A stretch of DNA of 5,568 bases. It comes from CAZIKB01 sp964539665. GTDB lineage: Bacteria; Zhuqueibacterota; Zhuqueibacteria; Oceanimicrobiales; Oceanimicrobiaceae. A program made the translations under genes and the position numbers. The notes under the pieces were generated by a model, which worked only from the letters and a program-made list of their open reading frames with translations, was not told where the DNA came from and made no database searches. The DNA is taken from the NCBI GenBank assembly GCA_964539665.1, contig CAZIKB010000226.1, positions 1 through 5,568 of the forward strand. Reading direction: 5' to 3'. Below, piece by piece: positions 5,483 to 5,568 of the stretch. Every line of letters starts with the position of its first letter. Within the stretch, counting starts at the first letter, position 1.

Positions 5483-5568
5483 ATTGAACTCAGTAATCCA
5501 CGGTTGTAATTCTAAAAGAAAATGTATTATATTTAGTTGAAATTAAGATTGGTGGCTCCTAAATTAAA
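5483..5568 (-). other. Upstream edge of the Roco gene with degraded LRR-like reading
   Basis: In the Roco frame, 20 codons stay open between TAA (5543-5545) and the ATG, with no ATG, GTG or TTG among them. The last nine encode LQPWITEFN, which continues naturally into MEIQW and resembles the LPPxI...LEIxW end of the final leucine-rich repeat of bacterial Roco proteins. The rest of the open stretch fits the LxLxxNxLxxLPxxI repeat with one extra residue. In a second frame an ORF open at the window edge ends at 5533-5535. The TATAAT at 5526-5531 has no matching -35 element. The sequence beyond the edge is needed to decide. Confidence 0.45.

Noticed and set aside
5526..5531. TATAAT on the minus strand as a Roco promoter -10 box
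   Set aside because: No -35-like hexamer at 16-18 bp, and no Bacteroidota-type TAnnTTTG element; AT-rich DNA produces such hexamers often.

Overview
The window carries three complete-looking genes, all on the minus strand. In transcription order (right to left) they are: a Roco-family GTPase (Roc-COR protein, 3356-5482), an AlkD-like DNA alkylation-repair HEAT protein (2599-3285), and a zinc-dependent M3 peptidase of the peptidyl-dipeptidase Dcp type with a lipoprotein-like signal peptide (280-2376). No rRNA, tRNA, CRISPR array, transposase or phage gene was seen. The AT-leaning intergenic DNA, the exported Dcp-type peptidase and the bacterial Roco protein together suggest a member of the Bacteroidota (Cytophagia-like). 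This is an inference from gene style, not from a marker gene.

Right part (3356-5568): the Roco protein has a clear Roc GTPase domain (P-loop GEPGSGKT, switch II DFGGQ), a COR domain, a short Cys-containing post-COR segment and an extended helical C-terminal tail. It lacks the leucine-rich repeats that usually precede Roc. The protein begins inside what looks like the capping segment of the last LRR, and the homology-like reading continues upstream of the ATG until an in-frame TAA at 5543-5545. The gene may therefore be the 3' part of a longer LRR-Roc-COR gene that lost its front.

Middle (2599-3355): the AlkD-like gene follows the Roco stop by only 70 bp with no visible terminator between, so the two may share a transcript. 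It keeps the Trp/Asp/Arg/Trp pattern of the AlkD glycosylase active site.

Left part (1-2598): the peptidase gene is preceded by a 222-bp gap with a strong Shine-Dalgarno sequence and a 9-bp perfect inverted repeat in its leader. It is followed by a hairpin starting 5 nt after the stop codon and by a second, stronger dyad. The two larger intergenic gaps (1-279 and 2377-2598) share a 19-bp sequence (17 of 19 identical), each copy lying just downstream of a gene's stop codon. This is the least expected non-coding signal here.

The three genes do not form a recognisable pathway. Dcp is housekeeping-type peptide degradation, AlkD is base-excision repair, and the Roco protein is a signalling GTPase of unknown output. 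I see no complete new system. The points most worth following are the N-terminally shortened Roco with its C-terminal module, and the repeated intergenic elements.
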